From the NCBI RefSeq assembly GCF_001412595.2, contig NZ_CP012640.2, positions 3,472,001 through 3,536,000 on the forward strand: a stretch of 64,000 nucleotides of DNA. Direction: 5' to 3'. A program made the position numbers and the translations under genes. Below, one piece after another: positions 5,776 to 15,904 of this stretch (positions are counted from its first letter, which is position 1; the number at the start of each line of letters is the position of its first letter). Origin of the DNA: Massilia sp. WG5. Its GTDB lineage: Bacteria > Pseudomonadota > Gammaproteobacteria > Burkholderiales > Burkholderiaceae_D. The notes beneath the pieces are model-generated. The model saw only the letters and a list, made by a program, of their open reading frames with translations, ran no database searches and had not been told where the DNA came from.

Positions 5776-7443
5776 TTACGCGGTAAGCGGCTTGTAGCGG
5801 ATGCGCTTCGGCTTCGCGCCTTCTTCGCCCAGACGCTTCTTCTTGTCGGCTTCGTATTCCTGATAGTTACCGTTGAAGAAGGTGACTTGCGAGTTGCCTT
5901 CGAAGGCCAGGATGTGCGTCGCGATACGGTCCAGGAACCAGCGATCGTGCGAGATCACCATCACGCTGCCGGCGAATTCCAGCAGCGCGTCTTCCAGCGC
6001 ACGCAGGGTTTCGACGTCGAGGTCGTTCGACGGTTCGTCCAGCAGCAGGACGTTGCCGCCTTGCAGCAGGGTTTTCGCTAAATGCAGACGCCCGCGTTCA
6101 CCGCCGGACAGGTTGCCGACCACCTTTTGCTGGTCCGCGCCCTTGAAGTTGAAGCGGCCGAGGTAGGCGCGCGACGGCATCTCGAAGCGGCCCACGCTCA
6201 GCATGTCGGCGCCGCCGGTGACGTCTTCGAACACGGTCTTGGTGTTGGCGAGGTCGTCGCGGTGCTGGTCGACCAGCGAGACCTTCGCGGTCTGGCCGAT
6301 CACGACTTCGCCGCTGTCCGGCTGCTCTTTGCCGGCGATCATCTTGAACAGGGTCGACTTACCGGCGCCGTTCGGGCCGATGATGCCGACGATCGCGCCC
6401 GGCGGCACGGTGAAGGACAGGTTGTCGATCAGCAGGCGGTCGCCGAAGGCCTTGCTGACGTTCTTGAACTCGATGACGTCGTTGCCCAGGCGCTCGGCCA
6501 CCGGGATGAAGATCTCCTGGGTCTCGTTGCGCTTCTGGTATTCGTATTCGCTCAGCTCGTTGAAGCGGGCCAGGCGCGCCTTCGACTTGGCCTGGCGCGC
6601 CTTCGGGTTCTGGCGCGACCATTCCAGTTCCTTCTGCAGGGCTTTCTGGCGCGCCGATTCGGTCGCTTCTTCCTGCTTCAGGCGGGCTTGCTTCTGGTCC
6701 AGCCAGGACGAGTAATTGCCCTTCCAGGGGATGCCCGAACCGCGGTCCAGTTCCAGGATCCATTCGGCGGCGTTGTCGAGGAAGTAGCGGTCGTGGGTGA
6801 TGCCGACCACGGTGCCCGGGAAGCGCAGCAGGAACTGCTCCAGCCACTCGACCGATTCGGCGTCCAGGTGGTTGGTCGGCTCGTCCAGCAGCAGCATGTC
6901 GGGCTTGCTCAGCAGCAGTTTGCACAGCGCCACGCGGCGCTTCTCGCCACCCGACAGCACGCTGATCTTCTGGTCCCACGGCGGCAGGCGCAGCGCGTCG
7001 GCAGCCATTTCCATCTGCAGGTTCAGGTTGCCGCCGTCGGCCGCGGCGATGATCGATTCCAGGCGCTCCTGCTCCTTGGCCAGGGCATCGAAGTCGGCGT
7101 CTTCCTCCGCGTACGCGGCGTACACGGCTTCCAGCTTGGCCTGGGCCTCGAAGGCTTCGCCGAGGCCGGATTCCACTTCCTGGCGCACGGTCTTTTCCGG
7201 ATCCAGCTGCGGTTCCTGCGGCAGGTAGCCGATGTTCAGGCCCGGCATCGGGCGCGCTTCGCCCTGGATGTCGGTGTCGATACCGGCCATGATCTTCAGC
7301 AGGGTCGATTTACCGGAGCCGTTCAGGCCCAGCACGCCGATCTTCGCGCCCGGGAAGAAGGACAGCGAGATGTCCTTCAGAATCTGGCGTTTCGGTGGGA
7401 CGATCTTGCCCACGCGGTTCATGGTGTAGACGTAATTGGCCAT
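5776..7443 (-). CDS. ettA: energy-dependent translational throttle protein EttA
   Basis: A 555-residue ABC-F protein with two ATPase domains, the usual EttA length. It is cytoplasmic and in E. coli binds the ribosomal E site, gating the first elongation steps according to the ATP/ADP ratio. Domain 1 has Walker A GLNGSGKST (residues 39-47) and the signature LSGGEKRR; domain 2 has GPNGAGKST and LSGGERGR. The linker between them (KQARLKQEEATESARQKALQKELEWSRQNPKARQAKSKARL) is the interdomain arm. The start MANYVYTMNRVGK matches the family N-terminus exactly; the longer frame upstream is spurious. It has its own terminator and no membrane partner. Confidence 0.95.
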   Translation of the reverse strand: MANYVYTMNRVGKIVPPKRQILKDISLSFFPGAKIGVLGLNGSGKSTLLKIMAGIDTDIQGEARPMPGLNIGYLPQEPQLDPEKTVRQEVESGLGEAFEAQAKLEAVYAAYAEEDADFDALAKEQERLESIIAAADGGNLNLQMEMAADALRLPPWDQKISVLSGGEKRRVALCKLLLSKPDMLLLDEPTNHLDAESVEWLEQFLLRFPGTVVGITHDRYFLDNAAEWILELDRGSGIPWKGNYSSWLDQKQARLKQEEATESARQKALQKELEWSRQNPKARQAKSKARLARFNELSEYEYQKRNETQEIFIPVAERLGNDVIEFKNVSKAFGDRLLIDNLSFTVPPGAIVGIIGPNGAGKSTLFKMIAGKEQPDSGEVVIGQTAKVSLVDQHRDDLANTKTVFEDVTGGADMLSVGRFEMPSRAYLGRFNFKGADQQKVVGNLSGGERGRLHLAKTLLQGGNVLLLDEPSNDLDVETLRALEDALLEFAGSVMVISHDRWFLDRIATHILAFEGNSQVTFFNGNYQEYEADKKKRLGEEGAKPKRIRYKPLTA

Positions 7444-7490
7444 GTAGTAATTGAGTAATGCGATTGAGAGGACGACAGGATACTGTAAAA

Positions 7491-7564
7491 AATCGGGGTC
7501 AGAGCACATTTTCCGCTGCGTGCCGCGGGGGGCCATGTCGAAAAAAGTGCTCTGACCCCGAATT
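7491..7564. repeat. inverted pair of REP-like palindromes (REPIN-like)
   Basis: ATCGGGGTCAGAGCAC (from 7492) recurs inverted as GTGCTCTGACCCCGA (7547-7561), both flanked by A/T runs on the inner side. The whole is about 74 bases. It lies between ettA and rarD and shares the GGGGTCAGA core with the element at 28721-28798. Two inverted REPs separated by a short spacer is the REPIN layout moved by RAYT proteins. Confidence 0.7.
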
Positions 7565-7578
7565 GGAGAAATTGCCTG

Positions 7579-7601
7579 AAACCGGAGTCTGACCCCGGTT
7601 T
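7579..7601. repeat. single REP-like palindrome
   Basis: AAACCGG (7579-7585) and CCGGTTT (7595-7601) bracket AGTCTGACC. This is the same sequence as one arm of the pair at 28721-28798. It lies just past the rarD stop on the minus strand and could also act as a mRNA 3' stabiliser. Confidence 0.6.
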
Positions 7602-7609
7602 GATGCAGC

Positions 7610-8527
7610 TTAAGCTTGCTTCGCAGCCGCGCTTGACGGGCGGCGCAGCAGGCCTTCGGCGGCGAACAGCGCCAGCGCCAGCCAGATCAGCACGAAGCCG
7701 ACCAGGCGGTCGGGCGAGAAGGCTTCGTGGAACATCCAGACGCCCAGCAGGAATTGCAGGGTTGGCGACAGGTATTGCAGCAGCCCCAGCACCGACAGCG
7801 GGATCTGGCGCGCGCCCGCGGCGAACAGCAGCAGCGGGATCGCGGTGATCGGCCCGGCCGCCATCAGGAGCAGGCGGGTGGTATTGGAATCGGTGGTGAG
7901 GAAGGCGTTCTGGCCGTGCACGGTCAGCCACGCCACGTAGGCGGCCGCTACCGGGAACAGCACCATGGTCTCGAAGGACAGGCCCTCCAATGCGCCTAGC
8001 CTGGCGGTCTTGCGCATCAGGCCGTAGCCGCCGAAGCTGAGCGCCAGCGCCAGCGAGACCCAGGGCACCGTCCCGGCCTGCCAGGTCAGCCAGGCCACGC
8101 CCAGCGCCGCCACCGCGACCGCCACCCACTGCGCCGGCCGCAGGCGTTCCTTCAGCAGCAGGTAGCCGATCATGATGTTGACCAGCGGTGTGATGAAGTA
8201 GCCCAGGCTGGACTCGATCACGTGGCCGTTATTGACCGCCCAGATATAGATCAGCCAGTTCACGCTCAGCAGCAGGGCCGAGACGATGAAGCTGCCGAAC
8301 ACGCGCGGCTGGCGCACGAGATTGAGCCAGGCCCACTGGCGGCGCACGGTCAGCACGATCACCAGGAACAGCAGCGACCACAGCATGCGGTGCGCGAGGA
8401 TCTGCAGCGGCGGCACCTCGCCGATGGCGTGGAAATACAGCGGGAACAGGCCCCAGCACAGGAAGGCCGAGGCGGCGGAAAGGATGCCGGTACGCATGGG
8501 ATCGGAGGAAGAGGTAGGACCCGACAT
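7610..8527 (-). CDS. rarD: EamA-family transporter RarD
   Basis: A 305-residue inner-membrane protein with about ten transmembrane helices in two EamA repeats, the size of RarD (chloramphenicol-sensitivity protein). Typical stretches are SAFLCWGLFPLYFHAIGEVPPLQILAHRMLWSLLFL near the start, LLSVNWLIYIWAVNNGHVIESSLGYFITPLVNI in the middle, and LQYLSPTLQFLLGVWMFHEAF near the end. Its substrate is not established. The start at MSGPTSSSDPMRTG is preferred over the internal MRTG, which has no ribosome-binding site. The longer frame upstream overlaps kup and is discarded. It is divergent from kup. Confidence 0.88.
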   Translation of the reverse strand: MSGPTSSSDPMRTGILSAASAFLCWGLFPLYFHAIGEVPPLQILAHRMLWSLLFLVIVLTVRRQWAWLNLVRQPRVFGSFIVSALLLSVNWLIYIWAVNNGHVIESSLGYFITPLVNIMIGYLLLKERLRPAQWVAVAVAALGVAWLTWQAGTVPWVSLALALSFGGYGLMRKTARLGALEGLSFETMVLFPVAAAYVAWLTVHGQNAFLTTDSNTTRLLLMAAGPITAIPLLLFAAGARQIPLSVLGLLQYLSPTLQFLLGVWMFHEAFSPDRLVGFVLIWLALALFAAEGLLRRPSSAAAKQA

Positions 8528-8674
8528 TATCCCCGAACCCGCACCTGCCTGCAGGCGAGCTTGCCATTTTCCTATTCGCTGAGACAATAGCGTTTTTGGA
8601 AGACGGGATTTTGCTTGTCTTTCCATGTTCGTTATTCTATTGTGCAACGCACCAGAACAAGCAACGGTGACATC

Positions 8675-10552
8675 TTGACCGAGCAACATAAGAAAAGCAG
8701 CCTGGCGGCGCTGACCCTGTCCGCAGTCGGCATCGTCTATGGCGATATCGGCACCAGCCCGCTGTACACGCTGAAGACCATCTTTGACCCGACCCATGGC
8801 CTGGCCCTGACCACGCCCAACCTGCTCGGCATCGTGTCCCTGATCTTCTGGGGGCTGACGATGATCGTTTCACTCAAGTACGTGACCCTGGTGTTGCGCG
8901 CCGACAACCGCGGCGAGGGCGGCATCATGGCCCTGATGGCGCTGGCCCTGAACTCGGTGGCGCGTACATCGCGCTGGCACTACGTGCTGATGCTGCTCGG
9001 CGTGTTCGGCGCCACCATGTTCTATGGCGACAGCGTGATCACGCCGGCGATCTCGGTGCTGGGCGCGATCGAGGGCCTGGAAGTGGCCACGCCGGGCCTC
9101 GAAAAATACGTGGTGCCGCTGACCATCGTGGTGCTGGTGATCCTGTACAGCGTGCAGCGCCACGGCACCGCCGGCATCGGCCGCTTCTTCGGCCCGGTGA
9201 TGGTGGTCTGGTTCGCGGTCCTGGCGGCGATGGGCGTGATCAACATCGTCCAGGCCCCCGTCATCCTGCAGGCCCTGAACCCGCTGCATGCCTTCGAGTT
9301 CATGCTGCGCGAACGCATGATCGCCTTCATCGCGCTGGGCGCGGTGGTGCTGGCCTTCACCGGCGCCGAAGCCCTGTACGCCGACATGGGCCACTTCGGC
9401 AAGAAGCCGATCCGCTTCGCCTGGTTCATGGTCGTGTTCCCGGCCCTGGCGCTGAACTATCTTGGCCAGGGCGGCCTCCTGATCACGCATCCGGAAGCGC
9501 TCGAGAACCCCTTCTTCCGCCAGCTCGGCAGCTGGAGCGTGCTGCCGCTGGTGCTGCTGTCGACGATGGCCACCGTGATCGCCTCGCAGGCGACGATTTC
9601 CGGCACCTTCTCGATGACCAAGCAGGCAATCGCCCTCGGCCTGCTGCCGCGCATGCGCGTGAATCACACCTCGGAAAGCGAGATCGGCCAGATCTACATC
9701 CCGGCCGTCAACTGGCTGCAGCTGGCGGTGGTGCTGGCCGCGGTGGTCGGCTTCGGCTCGTCCGACAAGCTGGCCGGCGCCTACGGCATCGCGGTCACCG
9801 CCACCATGTCCGCCACCACGTTCCTGACCTTCTTCGTGATCCGCTACCGCTGGCACCTGCCGCTGCTGCTGTGCCTCGGCGCGACCGGCTTCTTCATGAT
9901 CATGGACGTGATGCTGTTCTCGGCCAGCACCTTGAAGCTGCTGCACGGCGGCTGGTTCCCGCTGCTGCTGGGCGCGATCCTGCTGACCATCATGCTGACC
10001 TGGAAGCGCGGCCGCGAACTGGTGTTCGAGAACCTGGAAAAGCACGCGATCCCGCTCGACGACTTCCTGCAGTCGCTGTTCGTCGGCCCGCCCACACGCG
10101 TGGCCGGCACCGCGATCTTCCTGCGCGGCGAAACCGACGGCGTGCCGCATGCCCTGCTGCACAACCTGCTGCACAACAAGGTGCTGCACGAGCGCGTCGT
10201 GTTCCTGACGGTGCATATCCGCGAAGAGCCGTATGTGCCGCCGTCGGAGCAGGTCGACATCGTCGCGCTGGGCCACAACTGCTTCCAGCTGAACGTCGTC
10301 TACGGCTTCAAGGACGAAGCCAACATCCCCGACATCCTCCGCCTATGCGCCCTGAAGAGCCTGGAATTCGAGATGATGGAGACCTCCTTCTTCATCGCCC
10401 GCCAGACCGTGATCTCGGTGCCGGGGCAGGGCATGATGCCGTGGCGCGAGCACCTGTTCGTGCTCATGCAGCGCAACGCGCGCACCGCCGCCGACTACTA
10501 CCAGATCCCGGCCAACCGCGTGATCGAACTGGGCACGCAGGTGGAAATTTAA
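8675..10552 (+). CDS. kup: potassium transport system protein Kup
   Basis: A 625-residue K+/H+ symporter of the KUP/HAK/KT family with about twelve transmembrane helices and a C-terminal cytoplasmic domain. The family signature VYGDIGTSPLYTL is at residues 21-33. GDSVITPAISVLGAIEGLE and FTGAEALYADMGHFGKKPIRFAW are also conserved. The start is a TTG at 8675 (MTEQHKKSSLAALTLS), with GGTGA just before it; this gives the usual length and N-terminus. A longer frame from 8615 overlaps the divergent leader. Kup normally scavenges potassium at low pH or osmotic stress. Confidence 0.93.
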   Translation: MTEQHKKSSLAALTLSAVGIVYGDIGTSPLYTLKTIFDPTHGLALTTPNLLGIVSLIFWGLTMIVSLKYVTLVLRADNRGEGGIMALMALALNSVARTSRWHYVLMLLGVFGATMFYGDSVITPAISVLGAIEGLEVATPGLEKYVVPLTIVVLVILYSVQRHGTAGIGRFFGPVMVVWFAVLAAMGVINIVQAPVILQALNPLHAFEFMLRERMIAFIALGAVVLAFTGAEALYADMGHFGKKPIRFAWFMVVFPALALNYLGQGGLLITHPEALENPFFRQLGSWSVLPLVLLSTMATVIASQATISGTFSMTKQAIALGLLPRMRVNHTSESEIGQIYIPAVNWLQLAVVLAAVVGFGSSDKLAGAYGIAVTATMSATTFLTFFVIRYRWHLPLLLCLGATGFFMIMDVMLFSASTLKLLHGGWFPLLLGAILLTIMLTWKRGRELVFENLEKHAIPLDDFLQSLFVGPPTRVAGTAIFLRGETDGVPHALLHNLLHNKVLHERVVFLTVHIREEPYVPPSEQVDIVALGHNCFQLNVVYGFKDEANIPDILRLCALKSLEFEMMETSFFIARQTVISVPGQGMMPWREHLFVLMQRNARTAADYYQIPANRVIELGTQVEI

Positions 10553-10643
10553 TACAAATTTCGCACAGACAGCGACAGCCGCTCCTTGCTATGGTCGAAG
10601 TTTCCTTAGTTAAACTTCGATTTCGTACCGTACAAGGAGCACC

Positions 10644-11075
10644 ATGAAACTGTCCTTCCCGCTGGCCGCCATCTTCGCCGCCGTGTTGAGCCTGAGCGCC
10701 TGCGGCGGCGGCAATGCCGGTGGCAGCAGCGCCGTCGTCGCCAACCCATCCGCCTTCACCAAGACCGACACCGTGCTCGGCACCGGCGCCGAAGCGGTGG
10801 CCGGCAAGAGCGCCACCGTCACCTACACCGGCTGGCTGTACAGCGCCACCGCCACCGACCACAAGGGCAGCCAGTTCGACACCGGCAGCTTCAGCTTCAC
10901 GATCGGCGCGAAACAGGTTGTCGACGGCTTCGACCAGGGCGTGCTGGGCATGAAGGTGGGCGGCAAGCGCACCCTCCTGATCCCGTCGAGCATGGGCTAC
11001 GGCGCCAGCGGTTTCCAATCGATTCCGCCGAACGCCGGCCTGGTGTTCGAGGTCGCGCTCACCGCCGTCAAGTAA
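10644..11075 (+). CDS. FKBP-type peptidyl-prolyl isomerase lipoprotein
   Basis: A 143-residue lipoprotein with a signal peptide and lipobox LSAC (Cys20), then a short Gly/Ser linker. The FKBP domain includes ATVTYTGWLY, FDTGSFSFTIGAKQVVDGFDQGVLGMKVGGKRTLLIPSSMGYG and the closing LVFEVALTAVK. It is predicted to catalyse proline isomerisation during protein folding in the periplasm, anchored to a membrane by lipid. The ATG follows AAGGAGCACC, a strong ribosome-binding site. It ends 3 bases from the convergent permease gene, with no visible terminator between them. Confidence 0.9.
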   Translation: MKLSFPLAAIFAAVLSLSACGGGNAGGSSAVVANPSAFTKTDTVLGTGAEAVAGKSATVTYTGWLYSATATDHKGSQFDTGSFSFTIGAKQVVDGFDQGVLGMKVGGKRTLLIPSSMGYGASGFQSIPPNAGLVFEVALTAVK

Positions 11076-11078
11076 GCC

Positions 11079-13467
11079 TCATTCGAGCAGCGCCAGCGCC
11101 GGGCGGATCCGCACCGCGGCCAGCGTATGGCGCAGGGTCGAGCCCAGCGTCACCACCAAGGCCAGCAGCAGCGCCGCGGCGATGGTCCAGGCGCCGATCG
11201 GCGCCCGTTCCGTGAAAGTGGCCAGGTAGCGCTGCAGGACGATCCAGGCCAGCGGCAGCCCGGCCGCCGCGCCGGCGCCGACCAGCAGCGCGAACTCGCG
11301 CAGCACCAGGGCGCCGATCGCGCCGCCGCGCGCGCCATGCAGCTTGCGCAGCACGATTTCCTTCTCGCGCCGCTGCACGCTGTAGGCAGCCAGCACGTAG
11401 ATGCCGAAGGCGGCGATCGCGGTCGCGATCACGCTGGCCGCCGCCAGCAGCTTCGACAGGCGCAGGTCGTCGGCGTAGAAGCGCTCGGCGATCAGGTCCT
11501 GCGCGCGCCTCACGCTCAGCGTCTCGTTGGGAAAGTAGCGCATCCACAGCGCCTCGATGGCATGCCTGGCCGTCTCGGCGTCGCCGCTGCAGCGGACCGT
11601 GAACATGCCAACCCGCGGATGCAGCATGTACATGGTCGGCTGCTGGCCCTCGCGCCGAGCGGTGCCGCATGTCGGGCGCCACGCCCACGATCTGCCTCGG
11701 ATTGGCGCCGCCGGCGCCGTCGCCCAGGGTCTTGCCGACCGCATCCTGCGGCGTCGCGAAGCCGAGCTTGCGCGCCGCCGCGGCGTTGATCACCAGCCGG
11801 TCGCGCGCGGGGGCGAACAGCCGCCCGGCCACCGGCTTGACACCGTAGACGCCGAAGAACTCGGGGCTCACCGCATACTGGTTCAGGTCGGCCGCATCGC
11901 CGCCCTCGCGGCGCAGCCTGACGATGTTGTTGCCGGTGCTGAAGGGCATCTGCGATTCCGCCACGCCGGCCACCCCCGGCAGGCGCGCCAGCGCGTCGCG
12001 GAAGGCCTGCAACTGCGGGTCGCGCATGTCGCTGGCGGCGGCGAACATCAGCAGCGGCGCGGGATCGAAGCCGGGATCGAGGCTGGTGGTGTAGCGCGTC
12101 TGCCAGGCCACCGCCAGGGTAGTGGCGGTCAAGCCCATGGCGACGCCGAACTGCAGCGCGGTGAGCGCGCGCCGCAGCCACAGGCCGCGTGCGGTCTCGC
12201 TGCCCGCGCGTCCGGCCAGCGCGGCGGTGGCGCGCACTTTCATCGCCGACCAGGTCGGATAGGCGCCGGCCGCCAGCCCGAGCAGCACGCCGAGCAGCAG
12301 CGTGAGCGCGATCGCATCGAGGCTGAACATGTTGTCGAAGCGGCGCTGCACCAGGTCGGAAAACAGCGGCAGCACCAGCCAGGCCAGCAGCAGGCCGAGC
12401 GCGGTCGCGATCAGGCACACCAGCACCGACTCGGCCAGGAACTGGCGCGCCACCGCCCTGGCCGACGCGCCCAGCACCTTGCGCATCGCGATCTCGCGCT
12501 GGCGCGCCAGGGTGCGCACGGTGGCGAGATTGACGTAGTTGGTCCCCGCCAGCAGCAGGATCAGCAGCGCAACGGCAGCGAGGCCCAGCACGCCCTGCCG
12601 GTTGCCATGGATCGCCGGCTCTTCCTTGACGTCGGGATCGAGGTAGGCGCCGGCAAGCGGCCGCAATCTGTACTCGATCAGGTCACGGCCGCCGAGCGCC
12701 GCCACCTGCTCGGCGTAGTCGCGCCGCACCAGCGGCGACTGGCGCAGGCCGCGCCGCACCGTGTCGAGGATCGCCTGGCGGTCGGCGCCCGGCAGCAGCT
12801 TGACGTACACCTTGCCGTTATCCAGTCCCCAGCTGCGCGACATGATCTCGCGCATATCGGCACGCATCACCGTGCCGCCCATGCCCGACAGGGCGTCGAA
12901 AGGCATGGTGCTGGCCGCCGGCTGGTCGGCCACGACCGCCGCCACGACATAGGTCTGCCGGTTGCCGTGCAGGACCGCGCCGACGACATCCGCGCGTCCG
13001 AACAGCTTGAGCGCGGTCGTGCGCGCCAGCGCCAGCGCATCCGGGCGCGTGAGGGCCGCGTGCAGGTCGCCCGCCAGCACCTGCGGCGCGAAGATCTTCT
13101 CGAAGTCCGGATCGGCCAGGCCCACGTTCAGCGATTCGACGTGGACGCCTGCGCGCACGTCGAGTCCCTGGTAGAGGAAGGCGCTGACCAGCACCGGCTG
13201 GCCGCTGGCCCGCACCGCGTCGCGCGCCGGCAGGCTGGCCTCCGGAAACCAGCCGCCGCCGAGCAGGGCCAGGTTCCAGTATTCCTGCAACTGGTAGACG
13301 CGCTCGCGCTCCGGCACCTGCTCGTCGTAGGAAAAGGAATGGCGCACGAAGCCGAGCAGCAGGAAGCAGGCGGCGATGCCGACCGCCATGCCGAACACCA
13401 CCACCGCCGAATAGGCCGGCTCCTTGACCAGGGTGCGCCAGCCGAGCCGGAAATCACGCAGCTTCAC
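11079..13467 (-). pseudogene. FtsX/MacB-type ABC permease, frameshifted
   Basis: The last gene of the exporter operon and a paralogue of the permease at 13471-15894. It has an N-terminal membrane helix (AYSAVVVFGMAVGIAACFLLLGFV), a MacB-type periplasmic domain, a central FtsX helix block (NYVNLATVRTLARQREIAMRKVLGAS), a second periplasmic domain and a final FtsX block. The frame breaks after DMRHRSARG near 11650-11656; the rest continues in another frame as EGQQPTMYMLHPRVGMFTVR and ends VRIRPALALLE at 11079. Compared with the intact paralogue, two bases appear to be missing in a CGCG run. It is either a recent mutation or a sequencing error, because both halves are otherwise well conserved. 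Confidence 0.8.
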
Positions 13468-13470
13468 CGG

Positions 13471-15894
13471 TTAGCCTTCGCGCAGCGCCAGCGCCGGGCG
13501 GATCCGCACCGCCGCCAGCGTGTGGCGCAGGGTCGAGCCCAGCGCCACCGCGCCCGCCACCAGCAGCGCCGCGACGATGGTCCAGACGCCGATCGGCGCG
13601 CGCTCGTTGAAGGCGGCCAGGTAGTGCTGCATCGCCAGCCAGGCCGGCGGCAGGCCGAGCAGGGCGCCGACGCCGATCAGGACCAGGAATTCGCGCATCA
13701 CCAGGCCGCCCACCGCCGTGGCGCCGGCGCCGTACAGCTTGCGCAGCACGATCTCGCGGGCGCGCCGCTGCACGCTGTAGGCCGCCAGCACGTAGATGCC
13801 GAAGGCCGCGATCGCGGTCGCGATCACGCTCGATGCCGCCAGCAGCTTGGCCAGGCGCAGGTCGTCGGCGTAGCTGAGGGCGAAGATGCTGTCCACGCGC
13901 TGCACGTTCAGCACGTCGTTCGGGAACCAGCGCGGCCACAGTTCCTCGATCGCGTGCTGCACCGCTTCCATATTCCGTTCGCTGCGCACGGTGAAGGTGC
14001 CGGTGCGCGGCGACAGGAAGTAGACGGTCGGCTGCATCGTTTCACGGGCCGAGCGATGGCGGATATCGGGCGCCACCCCGACCACCTGCATCGGGTCCCT
14101 GCCATTCGGCTGGCGGATGGTCTTGCCGATCGCGTCCTGGGCGCTGGCGAAGCCGAACTTGCGCGCCCCGGACTCGTTGATCACGATCTTGTCCTCGTCC
14201 TCGGGCTTGTCGCGCGACGGATCGTACAGGCGGCCGGCGACCGGCTTCAGGCCGTAGACAGGGAAGAATTCGGGGCTGACGTACAGCCAGTTGATCTCGA
14301 TCGGCGCGCCGCCTTCGCGCTGCAGCGAGGTGCTGTTGTTGTTGACGGTGACCGGGGCGTCGGTGACAGCCACGCCGTTCACGCCGGGCAGGCGCAGCAG
14401 GGCGTCGCGGAAGGCGCGCTCGTTGGCGTCGCGCATGTCGTCGCTGGTGCGCACCACCAGCAGCGGGCCCGGATCGAAGCCAGGATCGAGGCTGCTGGCG
14501 TAGCGCGTCTGCCAGGCCACGGCCAGGGTCAGGCCGGTCAGGCCCATCGCGGTGGCGAACTGCAGCACGGTCAGCACGCGGCGCAGCCACAGGCCGCCGG
14601 CGGTTTCGACGTTGCCGCGGCCGGACAGCGCCGCGGTCGGACGCACCTTCAGCGCCGACCAGGTCGGGTAGGCGCCGGCCGCCACCCCGACCGCCACGCC
14701 CAGCAGCAGCGACAGGCCCAGCGAAGCGGGCGTGAACATGCGGTCCAGCTTGCGCTGCACCAGGTCGGAAAACACCGGCAGCAGCAGCCAGGCCAGCAGC
14801 AGGCCGATGGCGGTGGCGATCAGGCACACCAGCACGGATTCGGCCAGGAACTGGCGGCTGACCGCACCGGCGCTGGCGCCCACCACCTTGCGCACCGCGA
14901 TCTCGCGCTGGCGGCGCAGGGTGCGCACGGTGGCGAGATTGACGTAGTTGGTGGCGGCCAGCACCAGGATCAGCAGCGCCACGGCGGCCAGGCCGAAGAT
15001 GGTCTTGCGGTCGCCATGGGTCTTCGAGCCGCCGCCCACACTCGGGTCGAGGTAGGCTTCGGCCAGCGGACCGAGACGGAAGTTGATCATGTCCTGTCCG
15101 TGCAGCGAAGCCTTCTGCTCCGGCGTCTGGCGCGTATAGAAGTTCGAGGCCAGCATGGCGCGGCGCACCCCGTCCGCTACCGCCTGCGGATCGCCGCCGG
15201 CGCCCAGCTTGATGTAGACCGGGCCGTGCGAGGAGCCCCAGTTGGTGGTGACCAGCTTGCGGTATTCCTGCTTCCAGATGGTGGTGGAGGTGCCGGCCAG
15301 GGCTTCGTAGGGCATGGTGGTGGCGGCCGGCTGCTCTTCCAGCACCGCCATCACCAGATACGGACGGCCGCCGATCTGCGCGGTCTTGCCGACCGCGCCA
15401 TCGGGGTTCACCGCACCGCCGAACAGTCTGGCGGCGGTCTCGCGGGTCAGGGCCAGCGCATCGGGACGCGCCAGCGCGGCGGCGAGGTCGCCAGCCAGCA
15501 CCTTCGGCTGGAAGATGCGGCGGAAGTCGGGGTCGACCACGGCCATGTGGATGGTCTGCACATTGACGCCGGTCTTCACGTCGACGTCGCGCGCCAGGAA
15601 GGTGCTGGCCATCAGCGGCACGCCGCTGGCGATGGCGGCGTCGCGCGCCGGCAGGCTGGCGGTATCGCTCCATTTGCCGTCGGCGGTCGAGATGTTCCAG
15701 CGCTGCATCAGCCGGTAGATGTGCTCGCGCTGCGGCACATGGCGGTCGTAGGACAGCGAGTGGCTGACGTAGCCGAGCAGCAGGAAGCAGGCGCAGAAGC
15801 CCACCGCCAGGCCCAGGATCACGACCGCCGAAAAGCCCGGCTCCTTCGCCAGCAGGCGCCAGCCGATGCGGAAATCACGCAGGTTGATTGCCAT
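13471..15894 (-). CDS. FtsX/MacB-type ABC transporter permease
   Basis: A 807-residue integral membrane subunit. It has an N-terminal helix (FSAVVILGLAVGFCACFLLLGYV), a large periplasmic MacB_PCD-type domain, an FtsX helix block near residues 280-430 with NYVNLATVRTLRRQREIAVRKVVGASAGAVSRQFLAESVL, a second periplasmic domain (about 470-650), and a second FtsX block ending SVQRRAREIVLRKLYGAG and VRIRPALALREG. This doubled layout is that of large predicted mechanotransmission ABC exporters. It follows the ATPase gene by 10 bases and precedes its paralogue by 3, so it is in one operon. The cargo is unknown. Confidence 0.88.
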   Translation of the reverse strand: MAINLRDFRIGWRLLAKEPGFSAVVILGLAVGFCACFLLLGYVSHSLSYDRHVPQREHIYRLMQRWNISTADGKWSDTASLPARDAAIASGVPLMASTFLARDVDVKTGVNVQTIHMAVVDPDFRRIFQPKVLAGDLAAALARPDALALTRETAARLFGGAVNPDGAVGKTAQIGGRPYLVMAVLEEQPAATTMPYEALAGTSTTIWKQEYRKLVTTNWGSSHGPVYIKLGAGGDPQAVADGVRRAMLASNFYTRQTPEQKASLHGQDMINFRLGPLAEAYLDPSVGGGSKTHGDRKTIFGLAAVALLILVLAATNYVNLATVRTLRRQREIAVRKVVGASAGAVSRQFLAESVLVCLIATAIGLLLAWLLLPVFSDLVQRKLDRMFTPASLGLSLLLGVAVGVAAGAYPTWSALKVRPTAALSGRGNVETAGGLWLRRVLTVLQFATAMGLTGLTLAVAWQTRYASSLDPGFDPGPLLVVRTSDDMRDANERAFRDALLRLPGVNGVAVTDAPVTVNNNSTSLQREGGAPIEINWLYVSPEFFPVYGLKPVAGRLYDPSRDKPEDEDKIVINESGARKFGFASAQDAIGKTIRQPNGRDPMQVVGVAPDIRHRSARETMQPTVYFLSPRTGTFTVRSERNMEAVQHAIEELWPRWFPNDVLNVQRVDSIFALSYADDLRLAKLLAASSVIATAIAAFGIYVLAAYSVQRRAREIVLRKLYGAGATAVGGLVMREFLVLIGVGALLGLPPAWLAMQHYLAAFNERAPIGVWTIVAALLVAGAVALGSTLRHTLAAVRIRPALALREG

Positions 15895-15904
15895 GATCGT
15901 CTCC

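Noticed and set aside
6082..7458. Plus-strand frame opposite ettA
   Set aside because: Mirror of the conserved ABC-F coding sequence; no ribosome-binding site or domain.
7491..7601. CRISPR-like array near ettA
   Set aside because: Only inverted palindromes of unequal spacing; no direct repeats with unique spacers and no cas genes in the window.
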